A stretch of DNA of 64,000 bases, taken from the NCBI GenBank assembly GCA_030068525.1, contig JASJOS010000013.1, positions 124,001-188,000 of the forward strand, read 5' to 3'. The notes under the pieces are model-generated. The model had not been told where the DNA came from, searched no databases, and was given only the letters and a program-made list of their open reading frames with translations. Source of the stretch: Xanthocytophaga flava. GTDB lineage: Bacteria; Bacteroidota; Bacteroidia; Cytophagales; 172606-1. This document shows positions 47,314 to 56,388 of this stretch, piece by piece (position 1 is the stretch's first letter; every line of letters starts with the position of its first letter). Both the position numbers and the translations under genes were made by a program.

Positions 47314-47905
47314 AGCTTTCTCTCATTAAGGATTATCGTTTCAACCATTTTATTGTTACACAAACCACAAGTGTGGAGAAGTTTTTTTTTCACTTCTATT
47401 CTCTGTGTATCAAACTTTTACAAAGACTTTTAAAATTACATGCCATTGAGGCTATACATGTCTTTTTCATGTATAGAATACACTTGTGTATACACATGCC
47501 AAAAATAGGTTTGTTAGTTTTTTTGATCAACTAACCACCCAACAGAGTAAACCCTTACTCTCTTTGGGAAATTAATTACCCAATAACAAACTAAAATCAT
47601 CTGTTGATCAGACTCAAAAACACTATTTTCTACTCATATACAGTCAGTTATCGACTAGTGTGGAAGGTTGTTAGTTCGTAGAAACAGAAGTGAAAAAGCA
47701 AGGAAAATCTATGCTGACAGCAGATCTAAAGTCATGTTTATCTTTCAGGAACAATGGAAGATTTATATTCCTCAAAATCAGTATTTATTGTAATGAAAAA
47801 GCTATTCTTCTATCCACTACTTGCAGGCACATTATCTTAAAGACACTTCTCTGATTTACGCCATGCTATGGAATATTTTTTTCTTCTACTTCCAAATTTT
47901 TTCTC
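47314..47905. other. Long intergenic region with two adjacent palindromes
   Basis: 592 bases without a convincing gene. CTATACATG/CATGTATAG arms with a 7-base loop (47452-47476) are followed one base later by ATACAC-TT-GTGTAT (47478-47491). The rest is AT-rich. It lies between divergent genes, so both promoters should be here, but I could not place a clear TAnnTTTG. Confidence 0.55.
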
Positions 47906-49681
47906 ATGTATACTTTAGGTATTAATGCAACTTTTCATGATTCGGCAGCCTGTCTGATCAAGGATGGCCAATTATTGGCTGCCGCAGAAGAAGAACGCTT
48001 CACACATATCAAACATGGAAAAAGACCAATTCCTTTTTCTACCTATGAACTACCCTTTCATGCTATTGACTATTGTCTCAAAGTAGCGGATATTCATTTG
48101 AATGATGTGGATCATTTTGCCTATTCGTTTGATCCTTATGAGCTGTTGCCGGAACAATATAGGAATGCGTCTGTTATTCCGATCCCCCTCCATACTCATT
48201 TGGACAAGCCTTCCAATGAGTGGGAATCCGAATGGGACCCTTTGTTTTTATCTCTAATCATTAATGCACCAGAACAATTACGAGACGGATATCCCCATCA
48301 TTTACAAAAACGTTTCCAGGGTGCCCTGATAGACAGAAGCAAATGGCATTATGTAGAGCATCATATTGCTCATGCAGCCAGCGCATTTCATGTATCTCCC
48401 TATCAGAGTGCAGCAGTAATGACGTTGGATGGACGCGGAGAAAAAGCTACTACAACCTATAATCACGGTATAGGAAACGAGTTGACTCGCATAGGCCAGG
48501 TAAATATGCCCCACTCACTAGGTTTACTATACGAACGTCTGACAACTTATCTGGGATTTCTCCATTCTTCCGATGAATACAAAGTAATGGCACTGGCTTC
48601 CTATGGAAAACCTGTCTTTGTGAAAGACTTTGAAGAGATCATTCAACTGGAAGGAAATGGACAGTATCAAATTGTCAATGAGAACTTTACAGAACGTTTT
48701 GGTCCTGCCCGCTTACGACACGAACCTTTCACCGAACATCATTTTAATCTGGCACATTCCTTACAGAAGGTATTGGAAAACACAGTCGTAAATCTGGCAG
48801 ACTGGCTATATGAACAAACTCAGGAAGAGAATCTTTGTATGGCAGGTGGTGTAGCACTAAACTGTGTGATGAATGCTCGAATTCGGGATAATAGTAAATT
48901 TAAGCGAATATGGGTTCAGCCGGCTTCCGGAGATGCAGGAACTGCGTTAGGAGCAGCCATATGGGTAGATAGCCAGCAACGTAAGGCAACAGAACGTACA
49001 TTTGTCATGGATCACGCCTATTGGGGTCCTGATTTCTCAGATGATGAAATAGAGAAATTTCTACAGTGGACAAAAACTCCCTATCGGAAGTTGCATAATG
49101 TGGCCGAAGAAGTAGCCGACATGCTGGCAGAGGATAAGATCATTGGATGGTATCAGGGTAGAATGGAGTTTGGTCCCAGAGCATTGGGAAGTCGCTCTAT
49201 CCTCGCCTCACCTATTAATGCATCCATGCAAACCCGGCTCAACGAAGTAAAAGATCGGGAAGACTTTCGTCCTGTTGCGCCTGTAGTGCTGGAAGAAGAT
49301 GCTCCTGACTGGTTTGTAAATGCTTATTACTCACCTTATATGCTTTTCATTTATGATGTACAACCTGATAAAGCAGACAAAATTCCGGCAGTTCGGCATG
49401 TAGATGGGACAGCTCGCATCCAAACTATCAATCAGCATCAGCATCCTTTGTATTACGAACTGTTGCAAGCCTTTAAAAAACGCACAGGAGTTCCAGTATT
49501 AGTGAATACATCTTTCAATACACTAGGCAAGCCCATTGTGTGTACCCCACGCGATGCAGTTGAATGTTTCTGGGGCTCTCCTTTTGATGCATTGGTGATG
49601 GGATCGTTCTTACTTGAAAAAAATCCTCAATCCATCTATGATCAGACAGAAGAATTATCCAGTGTGTCAATAGGTGTTTAA
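47906..49681 (+). CDS. NodU/CmcH-family O-carbamoyltransferase
   Basis: 591 aa. Kae1-like N-terminal domain (LGINATFHDSAACLI at 4-18 with His11-Asp12, EEERFTHIKH, and the metal-binding EHHIAHAASAF) and a C-terminal carbamoyltransferase domain (AGGVALNCVMNAR, FGPRALGSRSI at 422-432, VNTSFNTLGKP). Transfers carbamoyl from carbamoyl phosphate, via carbamoyl-AMP, to a hydroxyl group, usually on a sugar or antibiotic. It leads a plus-strand set with GT2 and GT9 glycosyltransferases, so the acceptor is probably a sugar in a surface or storage glycan. Confidence 0.92.
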   Translation: MYTLGINATFHDSAACLIKDGQLLAAAEEERFTHIKHGKRPIPFSTYELPFHAIDYCLKVADIHLNDVDHFAYSFDPYELLPEQYRNASVIPIPLHTHLDKPSNEWESEWDPLFLSLIINAPEQLRDGYPHHLQKRFQGALIDRSKWHYVEHHIAHAASAFHVSPYQSAAVMTLDGRGEKATTTYNHGIGNELTRIGQVNMPHSLGLLYERLTTYLGFLHSSDEYKVMALASYGKPVFVKDFEEIIQLEGNGQYQIVNENFTERFGPARLRHEPFTEHHFNLAHSLQKVLENTVVNLADWLYEQTQEENLCMAGGVALNCVMNARIRDNSKFKRIWVQPASGDAGTALGAAIWVDSQQRKATERTFVMDHAYWGPDFSDDEIEKFLQWTKTPYRKLHNVAEEVADMLAEDKIIGWYQGRMEFGPRALGSRSILASPINASMQTRLNEVKDREDFRPVAPVVLEEDAPDWFVNAYYSPYMLFIYDVQPDKADKIPAVRHVDGTARIQTINQHQHPLYYELLQAFKKRTGVPVLVNTSFNTLGKPIVCTPRDAVECFWGSPFDALVMGSFLLEKNPQSIYDQTEELSSVSIGV

Positions 49682-49717
49682 GAGGTTGTCGGAAAATAGT
49701 TTATAAAGATTGCAAAG
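49681..49717. repeat. Possible solo end of a mobile repeat
   Basis: AGAGGTTGTCGGAAAATAGT and the bases after it align with the left end of the MITE-like element at 28069 in about 24 of 37 positions. It starts on the last base of the carbamoyltransferase stop codon. Could be a decayed insertion-element end or chance. Confidence 0.3.
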
Positions 49718-49756
49718 ACAGCAATTTGGGTACAAGATTTTTTCTGCTTTTAAAGA

Positions 49757-49795
49757 CCAGCTATTTCAGTTTCTACTTCTAACTGAAATAGCTGG
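49757..49795. other. Strong hairpin between carbamoyltransferase and GT2 genes
   Basis: Perfect 15-base arms CCAGCTATTTCAGTT and AACTGAAATAGCTGG around a 9-base loop. There is no T-tract on either side, so it is not a typical terminator; it may stabilise or process mRNA between the two genes. Confidence 0.6.
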
Positions 49796-49821
49796 TGAAA
49801 TCTGCAAAACCAGTTTACACT

Positions 49822-50787
49822 ATGAAGATCTCCGTTGTTATCCCTACTTACCAACGTCCCAATTTACTTAACACATGCCTGGAAGCATTATTACGGCAGA
49901 CTTTTTCCAGCGAATCTTATGAAATCATTGTTGTCAGTGATGGACCTGATGAATCTACAGCACAAGTTGTTCAAACCTGGCAGAAAAATTCGGCAGTAAC
50001 TATTCACTTTTTATCCTTAACCTATAAAAGAGGACCTGCAGCTGCCCGCAATCTAGGTTGGCGAAAATCGCATGGAGAGTTGATTGCATTTACAGATGAT
50101 GATTGCATTCCAGATACCAATTGGCTAACTAAAATCTGGGAAACTTACAAAGGAGAAGAAGTAATAGCTTACTCAGGCCGGGTGATTGTTCCTGTATCAC
50201 AAGATCCTACAGATTATGAACTCAATACAGCAGGATTAGAAACAGCAGAATTTGTGACTGCCAATTGCATTTGTAGTAGAATGGCTTTGGTAAAAGTAGG
50301 TGGTTTTGACTCTCAGTTTTCTACTGCATGGAGAGAAGACAGCGATCTGGAATTTAAGCTACTCGAAAACCATATTCCAATAAAGCAATTACCTCAGGCT
50401 ATTATTATCCATCCGGTTCGTAAAGCACCCTGGGGAGTAAGCTTAAAAGAACAAAGGAAGAGCATGTTTAATGCATTGTTATACAAAAAGTTTCCTCGCT
50501 TGTATAGACAAAAGATACAACCAGGTCCTGTCTGGCACTACTACCTGATCATTTTCTGCTTTCTGGGATTCTTTTGTGGAATGTTGACACATACTACAGA
50601 ACTAGCGTTATTGTTTCTGGTTGGATGGGTAGGCTGTACAGGATGGTTTGCCTGGAAAAGGCTGTCCCGCACTTCCAAATCTTTTCGGCATGTAAGCGAA
50701 ATGATTGTAACATCTGCACTGATACCTTTTCTTTCTATTTACTGGACTTTGTATGGAGCCTGGCGCTATCGGGTCCTGTTTTTTTAG
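49822..50787 (+). CDS. GT2 family glycosyltransferase
   Basis: 321 aa from ATG at 49822 (MKISVVIPTYQRP); a GTG 27 bases upstream lies at the edge of the hairpin and is less likely. GT-A fold with a DxD-like metal motif in FTDDDCIPD near 90-98 and WREDSDLEFKL near 172-182. The C-terminal third carries two or three transmembrane helices (about 236-283 and 292-316), so the active site probably faces the cytoplasm at the inner membrane. Likely extends a lipid-linked glycan. Member of the carbamoyltransferase cluster. Confidence 0.9.
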   Translation: MKISVVIPTYQRPNLLNTCLEALLRQTFSSESYEIIVVSDGPDESTAQVVQTWQKNSAVTIHFLSLTYKRGPAAARNLGWRKSHGELIAFTDDDCIPDTNWLTKIWETYKGEEVIAYSGRVIVPVSQDPTDYELNTAGLETAEFVTANCICSRMALVKVGGFDSQFSTAWREDSDLEFKLLENHIPIKQLPQAIIIHPVRKAPWGVSLKEQRKSMFNALLYKKFPRLYRQKIQPGPVWHYYLIIFCFLGFFCGMLTHTTELALLFLVGWVGCTGWFAWKRLSRTSKSFRHVSEMIVTSALIPFLSIYWTLYGAWRYRVLFF

Positions 50788-50851
50788 TTTTGACATATAA
50801 GCCTCAACTCTACAGTTATATTACTACATGTTATCTGTACTTGATTAACCT

Positions 50852-51850
50852 ATGAAAGTTCCACAACAAGAAGTTCAGAAAATAATCATTTTCCGGGCCT
50901 TACAACTGGGTGATCTCCTTTGTTCCATACCAGCTATCCGGGCTTTACGACAGGCTTATCCTCAGGCTTCTGTTACATTGGCAGGACTTCCCTGGGCTAA
51001 AGCATTTGTAGAACGATTTTCTGGTTATTTTGATGCCTTCATCCCCTTCCCCGGATATCCCGGTCTTCCGGAGCAAGCTGTTCAACCAGCAGCATTTACC
51101 TCTTTTCTGGCAGAGGTTCAAGCCGAGAAATTTGATCTGGCGTTACAAATGCAGGGAAATGGCACACTTATTAATCCAATGATCGAACTATTTGGAGCTC
51201 GTTATACAGCCGGATTCTGCGTCAGCCATGACTATTGCCCTAACAAAGAATTATTTCTGGAATATCCTAATTATGGACACGAAATAGAACGACACATACG
51301 GCTTATGAACCATCTGGGCATAGAAGAACAGGGCTTACAGCTAGAGTTTCCTTTGTCAGGTAAAGATTATGAAGAATTTGCAGAACTCAATCTCCCTGTC
51401 GATCCAATGCATTATGTATGTATTCATCCCGGATCACGAGGTTCATGGAGACAATGGCCGCCCAAATACTTTGCAGAATTGGCAGATTATTGTAAGAAAC
51501 AGGGTTTTGAGGTAGTCATAACAGGAACCAAAGATGAATTGCCTATAGTAGAAGAAGTCATGAACCATATGCAAACCCAGGCTATTAATGTGGCAGGTAA
51601 AACCAGTTTGGGTAGTATCGGCGTATTGATCAAAAATGCCTTTGCTTTGATTTCCAATTGTACAGGAGTTTCACATATAGCCTCCGCCTTCCAGACAAAA
51701 AGTGTGGTCATCAGTATGGATGGAGAGCCTGAACGCTGGGGTCCACTGGATAAAAATATCCATCATACGATTGACTGGACAAAAACCTTTGATTTCGGGA
51801 TTGCACGTGTCGCTACAATCAGCTTATTCGAAGAAGTAACATTTGAGTAA
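50852..51850 (+). CDS. GT9 family (heptosyltransferase-type) glycosyltransferase
   Basis: 332 aa, GT-B fold. N-terminal FRALQLGDLLCSIPAIRALR near 12-31, donor site HPGSRGSWRQWPP near 192-204 and NCTGVSHIASAFQTKSVV near 269-286. GT9 enzymes mostly use ADP-heptose in lipopolysaccharide core assembly. A second GT9 and a GmhB-like phosphatase in the opposing gene set support heptose as the sugar. Lies 64 bases after GT2; its stop converges on the minus-strand GT9. Confidence 0.88.
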   Translation: MKVPQQEVQKIIIFRALQLGDLLCSIPAIRALRQAYPQASVTLAGLPWAKAFVERFSGYFDAFIPFPGYPGLPEQAVQPAAFTSFLAEVQAEKFDLALQMQGNGTLINPMIELFGARYTAGFCVSHDYCPNKELFLEYPNYGHEIERHIRLMNHLGIEEQGLQLEFPLSGKDYEEFAELNLPVDPMHYVCIHPGSRGSWRQWPPKYFAELADYCKKQGFEVVITGTKDELPIVEEVMNHMQTQAINVAGKTSLGSIGVLIKNAFALISNCTGVSHIASAFQTKSVVISMDGEPERWGPLDKNIHHTIDWTKTFDFGIARVATISLFEEVTFE

Positions 51851-51902
51851 TCGGCTCGTTGTACAAGATTGCGTATTGTTAAAGCTTTGATAAAAGACAT
51901 AT

Positions 51903-53072
51903 TTAAAACCCATTCTGGTAGGATCTTTCATAAAACAAAGAACCTACCAGAATAGGCTCTGAAAGAGTAGGGCTTGCAAAAGAGGGTTCCAAAGTTGGAA
52001 CCGCTATAAGCAATCTGATATGCTTTATTACCTCTTCAGGCTCTGGCATTGGTACCACATTATCATATATCAGCTGGTGTACATATTGAAGCACCTCATT
52101 CTTACTTCGTAAATCTTCAGGAACCTCAAAAGGCAATACCCTGTGAGGAACTTTCCAGGGTGTATGTTGTGGATTGGTCTGAGCATATAAAACTACCACA
52201 GGTGTGCCTACTGCTGCTGCAATATGTATAGTTCCAGTATTAACAGATACCACAACAGGTGCCATTTTGATAAGAGAAATAAACTCTTTTAGAGATAGCA
52301 AACCCGCCAGAGAAAAAGCATTTGAGCCTATTCCTTTTGCCAATTGATCAGTCAGTTCTTTTTCAGACAGTGTACCTGTCAACAAAATCTGATACTCCAA
52401 TTCTTTTTGTATTCGTCTTCCTGTATCGATCCAGCGTTGCTGTGGGTATTGGCGTTTCAGTTCACTCACTCCGGCATGCAGAATCAACCAGGGTTTATCA
52501 AGATTAACTCCAACATCAGACAACTTCTCTATAGCACTTGAACGATTATCATCTGAAACAACAAGCGACAATTGGTCATTAGTTGTTGTGAGACCGATAG
52601 ATGCCACAAGTTCGAGATCACGCTTTACCTGATGACGGATGAAGGAATAAGGTTCTTTTTCTGGTATCCAATCGCTTAACAGATGATAAGGATTCTCGCG
52701 ACAATAGGCTAACCGTAAAGGGATTCCAGCTAAATAAGCCAGCATGGCTGCGGGCAAGGGATTCTGGCTAAATACAGTAAAGAGTATAGCCCCATCAAAT
52801 TCTCTTTTCTTTAATTCAGCAATAACTTCAAAAAATTGATTGGAGTCCGGAACGCGTTCATTCTTAACCCAAGGCAGATCATACATAAGTACTTCATCTA
52901 TTTCTGGAATTAAGCCAGCCACTCCGGCAGCCATAGAAGAAGTAAGTATTGTAATTTTACAATTCAATGTCTCTTTCACAGCCCGGATAGCAGGAGCAGA
53001 CATTATAAGATCGCCCAGATTATCAGGTCGAATAATCAACACATTCCGGCACTCCAACCAATTATTTTTCAT
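51903..53072 (-). CDS. GT9 family (heptosyltransferase-type) glycosyltransferase
   Basis: 389 aa from ATG at 53072; a TTG start 51 bases upstream, two bases after the phosphatase stop, is possible but adds a hydrophobic leader. Motifs: VLIIRPDNLGDLIMSAPAIRA at the N-terminus, HAGVSELKRQYPQQRW and SVNTGTIHIAAAVGTPVV in the C-terminal domain. The C-terminal extension of about 40 residues is unusual. Last gene of a minus-strand set whose other members are a GmhB-like phosphatase and two GT4-type transferases. Only about 50 percent certain that ADP-heptose is the donor. Confidence 0.87.
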   Translation of the reverse strand: MKNNWLECRNVLIIRPDNLGDLIMSAPAIRAVKETLNCKITILTSSMAAGVAGLIPEIDEVLMYDLPWVKNERVPDSNQFFEVIAELKKREFDGAILFTVFSQNPLPAAMLAYLAGIPLRLAYCRENPYHLLSDWIPEKEPYSFIRHQVKRDLELVASIGLTTTNDQLSLVVSDDNRSSAIEKLSDVGVNLDKPWLILHAGVSELKRQYPQQRWIDTGRRIQKELEYQILLTGTLSEKELTDQLAKGIGSNAFSLAGLLSLKEFISLIKMAPVVVSVNTGTIHIAAAVGTPVVVLYAQTNPQHTPWKVPHRVLPFEVPEDLRSKNEVLQYVHQLIYDNVVPMPEPEEVIKHIRLLIAVPTLEPSFASPTLSEPILVGSLFYERSYQNGF

Positions 53073-53125
53073 TTTATCAATTGCTATATAAAGGACAAGG
53101 TTTGCTAAAACAGTTACATACAAGA

Positions 53126-53689
53126 TTAAGTTTGGCTCGTTAAAATATAAGAAACCGCTTCTCTGAAGTCCTTTGCAGTAAATTCAGGTGTACGTTCTGG
53201 TGTGAGCACCCATTCCGTTTCATTTCCGTTATCAATCAGGATAGTATGACAGCCAGCGGCCTTTCCAGCTTCTACATCATGTAGAATATCCCCAATCATC
53301 CAGGATTCTGACAGGTTTATATTAAAATCCTTCGCAGCCTCAAGTAACATACCAGGCTTGGGCTTACGGCATTCACATAGAATAGCATAAGGGCTTACTG
53401 CTCCGGCAGGATGATGGGGACAAAAATAAAATCCATGTACTGTCACTTCTTCCGGACTCAGCAGATGTTTAATCTTTGTCTTCACATCCTCTAATGATTC
53501 GATAGTAAAATGTCCATGAGCCACTCCTGCCTGATTGGATATGACAATTAGTAAAAACCCTTTAGCTGCCAGTTCCCGCAACCCTTCCCTAACACCGTCC
53601 AGCAAGGAAATTTTAGAGGGATCTACATTATAAGGGATATCCTGAATCAATGTTCCATCCTTATCCAGAAAAATGGCTCTGTGCTGCAT
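53126..53689 (-). CDS. HAD-IIIA phosphatase, GmhB-like (heptose 1,7-bisphosphate 7-phosphatase)
   Basis: 187 aa. HAD motif I DKDGT with nucleophile Asp9 and Asp11, motif II in VISNQAG, the zinc-binding CPHH...CEC cluster (Cys90, His92, Cys105, Cys107) specific to GmhB-type enzymes, and motif III GDILHD at 133-138. Removes the 7-phosphate of heptose 1,7-bisphosphate on the way to ADP- or GDP-heptose. No other heptose gene (gmhA, hldE) is in the window. Six bases from the upstream GT4 gene, so same operon. Confidence 0.85.
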   Translation of the reverse strand: MQHRAIFLDKDGTLIQDIPYNVDPSKISLLDGVREGLRELAAKGFLLIVISNQAGVAHGHFTIESLEDVKTKIKHLLSPEEVTVHGFYFCPHHPAGAVSPYAILCECRKPKPGMLLEAAKDFNINLSESWMIGDILHDVEAGKAAGCHTILIDNGNETEWVLTPERTPEFTAKDFREAVSYILTSQT

Positions 53690-53695
53690 TTTATT

Positions 53696-55012
53696 TTATT
53701 CACCTATTATTAAATCTGCATCTAGTAACTGTTCGGCTCGTTCTGTCAGTACCATCTGCGGTCTTCCGGCAGCCTCATATGTTGTATAGATGACTTTGTT
53801 ATATAAATCAGATACTTCTTCTGCTACCTTCGCCCAGGTAAATAAAGTATTAACCCGTTCAATAGCATTTTTCTTCATCTGTTGTAAAAGCTCCGGATCG
53901 CAAATCAACTGGCTCATCTTTTCTGCTAATGCATCCGGATCATTTGGGGGAACCAGAAAACCTGTTTCTCCGTCTGCGACACTATACTTGATTCCCCCCA
54001 CCTGTGATCCGATCACAGGTGTACCACATGCCATTGCCTCCAAAGGAGTAATCCCAAAAGGTTCATACCAGGGTGTAGAGATGAACACATCTGCTGCTGA
54101 GTAATAGTGTTTTAACATATCTCGGCTTTTACGCCCAGTGAAGGTAACCTGTAACGAAACACCTTCTTCCTCTGCAATTTGTTTCAATCGACTTATTTCA
54201 GGGCATAAGTCCATATTTGGAGAGGCATAATCTCCTCCTACAATTAGTAATCTGACAGATTGATGACATTGGTTTACCTTGTTTAAAGCTTTAATCACAT
54301 TATCCACGCCTTTGCGAGGTACCATACGTCCTAATTGCAGAAATATGATTTCGTCCTCTTTTAATTGCAGAATCTGCCTGGCTTTTCTTTGTTCAACAGG
54401 GTAAAAATCCTGGATGCTGAAACCACAGGGAATAACAGTTATGAGTTCCGGATATGCTGAATAGTAATTTAGAAGATCATTTCTATCCTGAGGGCATTCG
54501 GCTATAATGTGATCAGCCTCATGTACAATCTGCTCCTCAATACAAATTCTTTCCTCTGGAAAATGATCCTGACTGCCCTGATACAGCTTTCGAATGTATC
54601 CCAATGCATGAAAAGTAACAACAAATGGTATTTGCAAAAGTTTTTTTAACTGAGAAGCTACCAGTGAAGAAGTCCAGAAGTTAGCATGTATCAATTGATA
54701 GTTCATTTCATGTTCCAGTACAAACGCATACATATTCTTAAAGAACTCTGGCATATATTGAAGTAATTCCTCTTTCGGAACCACATCTACAGGTCCAGCC
54801 TTTATATGAATCACCCGAACACCAGGCATCCAATAAATAACTTCGGGAAATTCGGGGTCTTCCCAACGAGTAAAAACATCAATCTCATATCCTATGCGGG
54901 CCAGATGTTTGCTCAGTTCAGCAACGTATACATTTTGTCCACCACTGTCTATTCCTCCCAATGTCGCCAATGGAGAAGCGTGCTCGCTAATAAATGCTAC
55001 TTTCTTTTTCAT
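53696..55012 (-). CDS. GT4 family glycosyltransferase (MshA / sucrose-phosphate-synthase-like)
   Basis: 438 aa. The N-terminal GGIDSGGQNVYVAELS near 19-34 and FTRWEDPEFP are typical of MshA/SPS-related GT4. The C-terminal donor site is EPFGITPLEAMACGTPVIGS. No signal peptide. First gene of a tightly spaced minus-strand operon (GT4, GmhB-like, GT9). Could use UDP-, ADP- or GDP-sugars; the acceptor is unknown. Confidence 0.9.
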   Translation of the reverse strand: MKKKVAFISEHASPLATLGGIDSGGQNVYVAELSKHLARIGYEIDVFTRWEDPEFPEVIYWMPGVRVIHIKAGPVDVVPKEELLQYMPEFFKNMYAFVLEHEMNYQLIHANFWTSSLVASQLKKLLQIPFVVTFHALGYIRKLYQGSQDHFPEERICIEEQIVHEADHIIAECPQDRNDLLNYYSAYPELITVIPCGFSIQDFYPVEQRKARQILQLKEDEIIFLQLGRMVPRKGVDNVIKALNKVNQCHQSVRLLIVGGDYASPNMDLCPEISRLKQIAEEEGVSLQVTFTGRKSRDMLKHYYSAADVFISTPWYEPFGITPLEAMACGTPVIGSQVGGIKYSVADGETGFLVPPNDPDALAEKMSQLICDPELLQQMKKNAIERVNTLFTWAKVAEEVSDLYNKVIYTTYEAAGRPQMVLTERAEQLLDADLIIGE

Positions 55013-55087
55013 AAAAAACAGGTTGTAAGCTGAGTATAAAAAAATGAGTTGTAAAAATGAGACTGAAAACCGGATCTGAGTAAACGT

Positions 55088-56065
55088 TTAGATCTCAATC
55101 ATTTGAGAAGAATAATGTTGTTGAATTACTTTGTGAAATAATCGGGTCCAATCTTCCGTAAAGCGTCGGATGTTAAACCGCTCTTGTGCAGTTTGCTGCC
55201 CATTCAATCCAATCTGACGGGCATGTTCCGAATCTTGCAATAAACGCTGCATATATTCAATAAGAACAGTAATATCTGTGTGTATATAGCCGTTTATGCC
55301 ATTTTTAATGACCGCTACCATTTCAGTAGTAGCTAATCCTACTACAGGTATCCCTAATGACATAGCTTCACACACAGCAAGTCCCAGACTCGTATAACGA
55401 ATAGGATTGAAAAAGAAACGATACTGACTAATAAATTCCGGAAGTTGCGGATGCAGGACCTCTCCCAGTCCGACACTCTCTGTACCCATGCCCACCAAAT
55501 CAAGTGGGATATGTTTACTTACTTCCTGAACAATATCCCATCCACATATACGTCCCCGGGAAGGAAGGTTATTGATTACCACAATGCCTTTATTCAGATG
55601 GCCTGAATATACAGTGGGGGCAACTGCTACTCCGTGCTCTATCACTTCTGTTCTTGTTGCATTGTCCCACATCAGACGATTGAAGTGAGTAACATGAACT
55701 ACCAGTACATCCCGATCATCTACTATATGGCGCGTATTGGTAGGATGCTGTCGGGGTGGATCATGTTCCAGATAGATACGGGGAAGCTTTTGTTGTTCAG
55801 GTGACAAAATCTCGTACTGATCTACCAGATAATTCTGGTTAGTCTGAAAAAGTATACAATCAAACGATAATGTTCGAACTTCTTCAGCAGACACTTCATG
55901 TACATTGTCACCAAAAGGAAATGTCTCCCCTCTCCCCACATACCCTTCTGATTTTGCGTTATTTACAGGAATGTAAATATCAAAATCGCCCTGAGCTAAA
56001 TAATATAAATAACTACCGTGAATGTGCCAGGTAAAAATTGCAGGCCTTTTGAGAGTACTATTCAT
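55088..56065 (-). CDS. Glycosyltransferase, GT4-type GT-B fold
   Basis: 325 aa. Lower similarity to canonical GT4, but the C-terminal half has the right order of motifs: SRGRICGWDIVQEV, then LGLAVCEAMSLGIPVVGLATTEM, then GYIHTDITVL. The N-terminal half begins RPAIFTWHIHGSYLYYL and lacks the GG loop. It lies 75 bases upstream of the MshA-like gene on the same strand. The family seems right, the donor is unknown. Confidence 0.75.
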   Translation of the reverse strand: MNSTLKRPAIFTWHIHGSYLYYLAQGDFDIYIPVNNAKSEGYVGRGETFPFGDNVHEVSAEEVRTLSFDCILFQTNQNYLVDQYEILSPEQQKLPRIYLEHDPPRQHPTNTRHIVDDRDVLVVHVTHFNRLMWDNATRTEVIEHGVAVAPTVYSGHLNKGIVVINNLPSRGRICGWDIVQEVSKHIPLDLVGMGTESVGLGEVLHPQLPEFISQYRFFFNPIRYTSLGLAVCEAMSLGIPVVGLATTEMVAVIKNGINGYIHTDITVLIEYMQRLLQDSEHARQIGLNGQQTAQERFNIRRFTEDWTRLFHKVIQQHYSSQMIEI

Positions 56066-56388
56066 GCGTGTTAGTATAAGATACAGTCATCTCACAAATG
56101 AAAACATGATGCCACTTGTCAGAAGTGCTGTCAGTCCACTTCTGAAATAATGTCAGAAGAGAAGTGTTGATTTTTTTATACATTTGTACAAAACCAACAA
56201 AAAACAAGCTAACCACTAACAAAACCATCTGTATATCAAAAACATACTACTAACCGAAGACGCCAAAAATATAATTTTATGTACATAAAAAGATAACACT
56301 TCATAAGAAAGTCAATTACAAGAACACAAAACAAAACGCCTCGGGTTTTACAGAAACCGAGGCGTTTTACTAATGATTTTACAAGCGT
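56066..56388. other. Intergenic region before the glycan operon
   Basis: AT-rich; apart from the terminator at 56331-56370 nothing gene-like. TACATTTG near 56178 fits TAnnTTTG but points to the plus strand where no gene follows, so I do not call it. Confidence 0.5.
56331..56370. terminator. Terminator of the PRC-barrel gene
   Basis: AAAACGCCTCGG and CCGAGGCGTTTT arms, T-rich on the minus-strand side and A/T-rich on the other. Confidence 0.85.

Noticed and set aside
49757-49795. Hairpin before GT2 as a terminator
   Set aside because: Perfect stem but no T-tract on either strand.
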